Part shown: positions 7,801-9,774 of the stretch, piece by piece
Position numbering within the stretch: position 1 is the first letter of the stretch
How the letters are laid out: the number at the start of each line of letters is the position of its first letter
Assembly (NCBI GenBank): GCA_964358485.1
Contig: CAYHPY010000127.1
Span: forward strand, 1 to 9,774
Direction: 5' to 3'
Source: CAYHPY01 sp964358485
GTDB lineage: Bacteria; Elusimicrobiota; Elusimicrobia; UBA1565; UBA9628
Length of the DNA stretch: 9,774 nt
Notes under the pieces: generated by a model
What the model was told of the DNA's origin: nothing
Seen by the model: only the letters and a program-made list of their open reading frames with translations
Database searches by the model: none
Made by a program: the position numbers and the translations under genes

Positions 7801-9372
7801 TTGGTTGAACACGACCACCTGATCGACCCCGGCGGAGGCGGTGGGACGGGTTCCGGCCGCCAGGACCGCGGCATGGGCGTTGATGATGCCGGAGCCGCAG
7901 ATGCTGGTGGTGCAGTCGGTGCCCGTTCCGGTTGGAAAGGCCCGGGCGCTCGACTGCATTTTTGAGGCGACCTGGGCCGGGGTCAGATTGGCGTTGACCG
8001 ACAGCATGAGGCTGGCGATGCCGGCGACGTGGGGAGCGGCCATGCTGGTGCCCTGGTAATAAACATAGTCGTCGCCGCCCGGAGTGGCGGTCGGCCCCTG
8101 GGTGCCGGTGTTCAGGGTGGAACCGACCCCGTTGGCCGCCAACGACGCCATGTTGCCGCCCGGGGCGGCGATCTCGATGCCGGAACCGAAATTGCTGTAG
8201 GGCGCGCGCTCTCCGTTGCGGCCGACGGCCGCGACGGTGATGACTCCGGAGCAGTTTCCGGGGCGGACCAAGGACGTGTCCTTGTTGTCGTTGCCCGCGG
8301 AAATCACCACCGTGGCGAAATACGGAGAGCCCGTCACCTCGTTGACGGCGTTTTGATAGGTGGCGCCGCAGGCCCCGTCGCCCCCCAGGCTCAGGTTGAT
8401 CACCTTGGCGGGATTGGCGTTGACCGGAACGCCGCCGCCGATGTCGACGCCCGCGGCCCACCGGATTCCGTCGGCGATGTCCGAAAGGTTTCCCCCGCAT
8501 TTTCCCAGGACCCGGACGGGAACGATCTTGGAGTTCCAATTGACCCCCGCGACCCCGATCGAGTTGTTGGTCATGGCCCCGATCGTCCCTCCCACGTGCG
8601 TGCCGTGCCACGAACTGTTGGAGGCGCCGCAGCCCCCGTACCAGCCGCCGTTGGTCGTTCCCGCGTCCTCGGCCGCGGTGATCCAGTCCCCCGGATCGTG
8701 GGCGTCCGCGTCGCGGCCGCCCCCGTCATTGGCGGTGCAGTCGGCCGCGGGCTTGTCGCAGGAATTTGGTCCGGCCCCGGCGGGGTCCAGGGAAACCAGA
8801 TCGTAGCCGCCCACGATTCGCGGGCTGAGATCCCCGTGGTCCACGTAACCGGTGTCCAGGACCGCGATCGACAGGGCGGCGTTTCCCTTGGTCACGTCCC
8901 AGGCCGCCTCGACGTTGGCGCCTCCCGGAGCGATCTGGGCGGAGCCGTAATGCCATTGCAGGGAATAGAGCGTGTCGTCGGGCACCACCATGGGAAACAT
9001 CCGAGCGTCGGGCTCGGCGTACTCCACCGACGGGTCGGAGGCCACCGCCGCAGCCGCGTCCAAGGCCTCCTCGCCGCTCATGGGGCGGGGGAGGGCGAGC
9101 AGGTGGGCATTGCCGGACATCTTGCGGTGAAACTTGAGGGCGACCCCGGCCCGCCCGCTGAAAGCCTTCATTTTTCCGCTAGGGATGGTCGGCGCCTTGG
9201 CCTGCGCCTGATCCTTGAACTTGACGATCAGGCGGGTGACCGGGCCCCGGGTCAACCGGGGGGCCGGACGCCCGGCGCCGGCGCGGATGGAGGCCGGGGC
9301 GGCCGAGAGGAGGGGGGAAAAAAGCAGGCCCCAGGAAAAAATAAAAAGCGCAAGGGCCGGGGCTCGTCGCAT
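4885..9372 (-). CDS. Secreted multidomain subtilisin-like (S8) protease with PKD, FN3 repeats and a T9SS-like C-terminal domain
   Basis: This 1495-residue exported serine endopeptidase begins with a signal peptide (about 1-27: RR, hydrophobic core, SAAPA). An I9-like inhibitory prodomain follows at about 45-126, ending near VEYAEPD. The S8 catalytic domain (about 140-505) has the full triad: D173 in VLDTG, H256 in HGTHVGG and S443 in GTSMAAPHVAG, with oxyanion N361 in SAGN. All eight cysteines (205, 212, 248, 292, 335, 374, 487, 492) lie in it, which suggests disulfides and an oxidising location. Then come a PKD-like domain (about 508-597), about seven FN3-like repeats (598-1258), a ZU5-like region (about 1260-1400) and a FlgD-like or type-IX-sorting-like C-terminal domain (1405-1495). 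No active-site residue is missing, so it should be a working protease, self-activated by prodomain removal. The ATG at 9372 lacks a clear ribosome site but starts the signal peptide. It is first in an operon with the PorV-like gene. Confidence 0.95.
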   Translation of the reverse strand: MRRAPALALFIFSWGLLFSPLLSAAPASIRAGAGRPAPRLTRGPVTRLIVKFKDQAQAKAPTIPSGKMKAFSGRAGVALKFHRKMSGNAHLLALPRPMSGEEALDAAAAVASDPSVEYAEPDARMFPMVVPDDTLYSLQWHYGSAQIAPGGANVEAAWDVTKGNAALSIAVLDTGYVDHGDLSPRIVGGYDLVSLDPAGAGPNSCDKPAADCTANDGGGRDADAHDPGDWITAAEDAGTTNGGWYGGCGASNSSWHGTHVGGTIGAMTNNSIGVAGVNWNSKIVPVRVLGKCGGNLSDIADGIRWAAGVDIGGGVPVNANPAKVINLSLGGDGACGATYQNAVNEVTGSPYFATVVISAGNDNKDTSLVRPGNCSGVITVAAVGRNGERAPYSNFGSGIEIAAPGGNMASLAANGVGSTLNTGTQGPTATPGGDDYVYYQGTSMAAPHVAGIASLMLSVNANLTPAQVASKMQSSARAFPTGTGTDCTTSICGSGIINAHAAVLAAGTRPTASAGVDQVVVFNQAVTLDGTASTDDGSIASYAWTKTQGPAVTLSGAGTSVASFTADKSGVFVFQLTVTDDVGLTGVDYSTVTVNILAPASVSAVTQGISSIAWSWSAVSGAASYKLFFSTNPGYQIANPAGNSYNFTGLQANSTFSMVVYGVRDDGVNGPGAVSPTTATLAGLPSPGTTSIHTTSATVSFTPSASASGYILMASTASNFTGAIVSSATNNGATAVLQVSGLSASTSYYLRLGSVNKLGGATMSAAGLPSPIFTNTNVTAPTIAAFGGVTKSEIRMNWSQGANPSNLAYRAEASQDPTFVTGVSSQTGTDIFTALFGGLAPNASYYFRVWGQTGPAVSTGPVATLGLSPSTATPVFSGVFVTSLTANWTSGGNPAGTRYEIQLSSASDFLGVVVSSAGTTAVSAGFVGLAPNTSYYARVRAIGHGGAASPIEFLALGSTATLAVDPAHSAPYWSSVSSAGLSVILSAGSNPSGTAFNLQLSSAAGFTTLTGEVSGIFTGATATASIAGLDSNWKFYSRVRAVNRNSIPTAWVASGLSTATFPAPPSAAPSSDQIFISSVTRGWTLGPNKTGTTFEVRTATDPAFGTLSFSETTAGLTGSPTPLSANTTHYTQVRALTLEAGNPPSAWLDLSPRSTLVGSAPTAASPFLSVTYTSATVVWTPLAAAPQSAAAEGYLLTLSTASNFGGDLFRTTVWGGSVGQAGITGLRHSTTYYLRIGALNWEGAQTFANFGSTMTLIPQLSSTTVNGAATLTVIPPYAQASTLQLDVPAGALPPGTSLELNANVEFELPALKSNQAAMTSLGDGVGLKITSNAQPLSPVAIVMKLNLPLGTNPRRLALARYDEAAGQWTLLKSQVDVGNAILTGWTNHFSFFAPFLVDPGSNVLDVNIFPIPWEPGSNDALHNSPVLTFTKLPAEARVRIYNITGELVDEVTAPPNGVLAWEGTNRYGRKVGSGTYMVLIEYGGQRAVRRFVLIR
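4888..5160 (-). other. FlgD-like / T9SS-type C-terminal sorting-like domain of the subtilase
   Basis: Residues 1405-1495 show the pattern of FlgD-Ig-like and type IX type-A sorting domains: an early NIFPIPWEPG, then VRIYNITGELV, a WEGTNRYGRKVGSGTY block, and a basic beta-strand end (RRFVLIR). The family pattern is a V-x-I-Y-(N/D)-x-x-G core, a W-(D/E)-G-x-(N)-x-x-G turn, then S-G-x-Y and a hydrophobic last strand. In Bacteroidota such domains direct cargo through the type IX translocon and are then cut off. In other phyla similar domains may only be structural. The resemblance is clear, the sorting role is inferred. Confidence 0.65.
5599..7581 (-). repeat. Array of about seven fibronectin type III-like repeats within the subtilase
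   Basis: Residues 598-1258 form a run of units of roughly 87-100 residues. Each has a strand with a (L/A)S(T/S)AS-F-like motif (for example ILMASTASNF, EIQLSSASDF, LLTLSTASNF) and a later L-x-x-x-(T/S)-x-Y-Y-x-R-(V/L) strand (for example SYYLRLGSV, SYYARVRAI, TYYLRIGAL). Approximate units are 598-684, 685-778, 779-868, 869-962, 963-1062, 1063-1156 and 1157-1256. The first is the most diverged. The units are related but not identical, so this is an old protein-domain array and not a recent DNA duplication. It probably acts as a stalk or adhesive or substrate-binding region. Confidence 0.8.
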
Positions 9373-9386
9373 ATATGGAAGGCTGA

Positions 9387-9410
9387 CCCTAGTGTAGCCC
9401 CGGACTAGGG
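9387..9410. repeat. Inverted repeat CCCTAG-N12-CTAGGG across the promoter
   Basis: Two 6-bp arms (9387-9392 and 9405-9410) with a 12-base gap lie over the -10 box and spacer of the subtilase promoter. The spacing between arm centres is 18 bp, compatible with a dimeric repressor site. Six-bp arms can arise by chance, so the operator role is only a suggestion. Confidence 0.35.
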
Positions 9411-9419
9411 GGAAGTCAA
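9391..9419 (-). promoter_or_regulatory. Sigma-70-like promoter of the subtilase-PorV operon
   Basis: On the minus strand TTGACT (-35, 9414-9419) is separated by exactly 17 bases from TACACT (-10, 9391-9396). The -35 has 5 of 6 consensus bases and the -10 has 4 of 6. A start of transcription near 9384 would leave a leader of only about 12 bases before the ATG at 9372, and that leader (CAGCCTTCCATAT) has no Shine-Dalgarno sequence. Confidence 0.65.
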
Positions 9420-9425
9420 TAACCT

Positions 9426-9446
9426 AATTGTTTCGAAGAAACAATT
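9426..9446. promoter_or_regulatory. Perfect palindrome upstream of the -35 box (candidate operator or hairpin)
   Basis: AATTGTTTC, a 3-base centre GAA, and GAAACAATT give a perfect 9-bp inverted repeat. It sits 6 bases upstream of the -35 element, with its centre near -52 relative to the inferred start, and 27 bases after the stop codon of the regulator gene. It could be an activator site for the subtilase promoter or a 3' hairpin for the regulator transcript. On the minus strand no T-run follows, which argues against a standard terminator. The AT-rich make-up contrasts with the coding DNA on both sides. Confidence 0.6.
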
Positions 9447-9463
9447 GAATTATTGTTTGTTTA

Positions 9464-9476
9464 TAAGAACTTCTTA
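9464..9476. repeat. Small palindrome TAAGAA-C-TTCTTA over the regulator stop codon
   Basis: Six-bp arms (9464-9469 and 9471-9476) flank a single C, and the right arm includes the TAA stop (9474-9476) of the regulator gene. Together with the larger palindrome at 9426-9446 it gives two dyads in 51 bp. It is too short and too tight for an RNA hairpin, so a protein-binding site or chance is more likely. Confidence 0.3.
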
Positions 9477-9774
9477 ATCCGACTTTTCCGCCGAAATGAG
9501 CCCCAGATCGATCCCCTTGACCACGGCTTCGGTCCGGTTGGAAACCCCCAATTTTTGGAACATGCTGTTGAGGTGGTTTTTGATCGTTTTAACGCTGCAT
9601 TCCAGAGTGCCGGCGATTTCCTTGTTCGCGTTGCCCCTTCCCAGGAGAGCCAAAACCTTGATCTCGGTTTTGGTCAACGCGACCAGGGACGCCTCGGCGG
9701 ACACGCTTCCCATTTGCCGCAGGCCCTCGATGAGCTTGTTAATGACCGGCTGGGGGATCATCACGCCATGATTG
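9474..9774 (-). CDS. LuxR/NarL-type response regulator, C-terminal HTH part (cut by window edge)
   Basis: The visible part is a DNA-binding domain of the GerE/LuxR class. It contains LTKTEIKVLALLGRG, then NKEIAGTLECS, the recognition-helix region VKTIKNHLNSMFQ and KLGVSNRTEAV, which match the family signature closely. A GTG at 9764 and an ATG at 9761 could start a free-standing protein of about 96 residues, but no ribosome site precedes them in the 10 bases left. The frame stays open to the edge, reading NHGVMIPQPVINKLIEGL. That segment looks like the linker that joins a receiver domain to the HTH in NarL-type response regulators, so the true gene probably extends beyond the window and has a phosphorylated receiver domain. 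It is on the same strand and 101 bp upstream of the subtilase gene, a natural candidate to control that promoter. DNA-binding call firm, full architecture and target inferred. Confidence 0.85.
   Translation of the reverse strand, partial: NHGVMIPQPVINKLIEGLRQMGSVSAEASLVALTKTEIKVLALLGRGNANKEIAGTLECSVKTIKNHLNSMFQKLGVSNRTEAVVKGIDLGLISAEKSD

Noticed and set aside
5812..7965. A 717-codon open frame on the plus strand opposite the FN3 part of the subtilase
   Set aside because: It has low-complexity Gly/Arg-rich composition and no recognisable domain, and it mirrors a well-supported gene. It is a GC-bias shadow.
8029..9408. A 459-codon open frame on the plus strand opposite the protease catalytic domain
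   Set aside because: The opposite strand encodes the intact S8 triad, prodomain and signal peptide. The plus-strand product is biased and motif-free.
9426..9446. Intrinsic terminator of the regulator gene
   Set aside because: The hairpin is AT-rich and, on the minus strand, is followed by AGG and mixed bases and not by a T-run. I kept it as a candidate operator or 3' hairpin instead.

Overview
The window is GC-rich bacterial DNA holding five protein-coding genes and no RNA genes, insertion sequences or CRISPR arrays that I can see. Two genes lie on the plus strand: an acyl-CoA dehydrogenase, then an M1 aminopeptidase with a HEAT-repeat tail. Three lie on the minus strand. Read in their own direction these are the C-terminal end of a LuxR/NarL-type regulator cut by the right edge, a 1495-residue secreted multidomain subtilase, and a PorV/PorQ-family outer-membrane beta-barrel protein. 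The two blocks converge, and the aminopeptidase and PorV-like genes overlap tail to tail by 23 bp.

The organism is Gram-negative-like (diderm): the PorV-like protein has a signal peptide and a C-terminal aromatic residue of the kind recognised by the outer-membrane assembly machinery. GC-rich coding DNA, a PorV/UPF0164 protein, a long fibronectin-III exoprotein with a FlgD-like/type-IX-like C-terminal domain, and beta-oxidation genes would fit a GC-rich Elusimicrobiota or another FCB-adjacent or candidate phylum. This placement comes from recalled family distributions, not from a marker gene, and is tentative.

The most interesting part is the minus-strand pair at 3842-9372. The subtilase has a signal peptide, an I9-like prodomain, a complete Asp-His-Ser triad, eight cysteines confined to the catalytic domain, a PKD-like domain, about seven FN3-like repeats, a ZU5-like region and a C-terminal domain resembling type IX secretion (T9SS) sorting domains. 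Its stop codon overlaps the start of the PorV-like gene (ATGA, 4 bp), so the two are very likely co-transcribed and translationally coupled. In Bacteroidota, PorV is the outer-membrane shuttle that accepts T9SS cargo by its C-terminal domain. A protease joined to its own PorV-like partner therefore suggests a cargo-plus-shuttle cassette. That is a hypothesis: no other T9SS part is in the window.

Upstream of the subtilase is a compact AT-rich control region (about 9373-9475). It holds a good sigma-70-like promoter (TTGACT, 17 bp, TACACT), a perfect 9-bp-arm palindrome just upstream of the -35 box, a second small palindrome over the stop codon of the regulator gene, and an inverted repeat across the promoter spacer. 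The regulator gene next door is a plausible controller of the protease operon, which is also inference. The plus-strand genes look like ordinary metabolism (fatty acyl-CoA oxidation and peptide turnover) with no evident link to the secretion pair.
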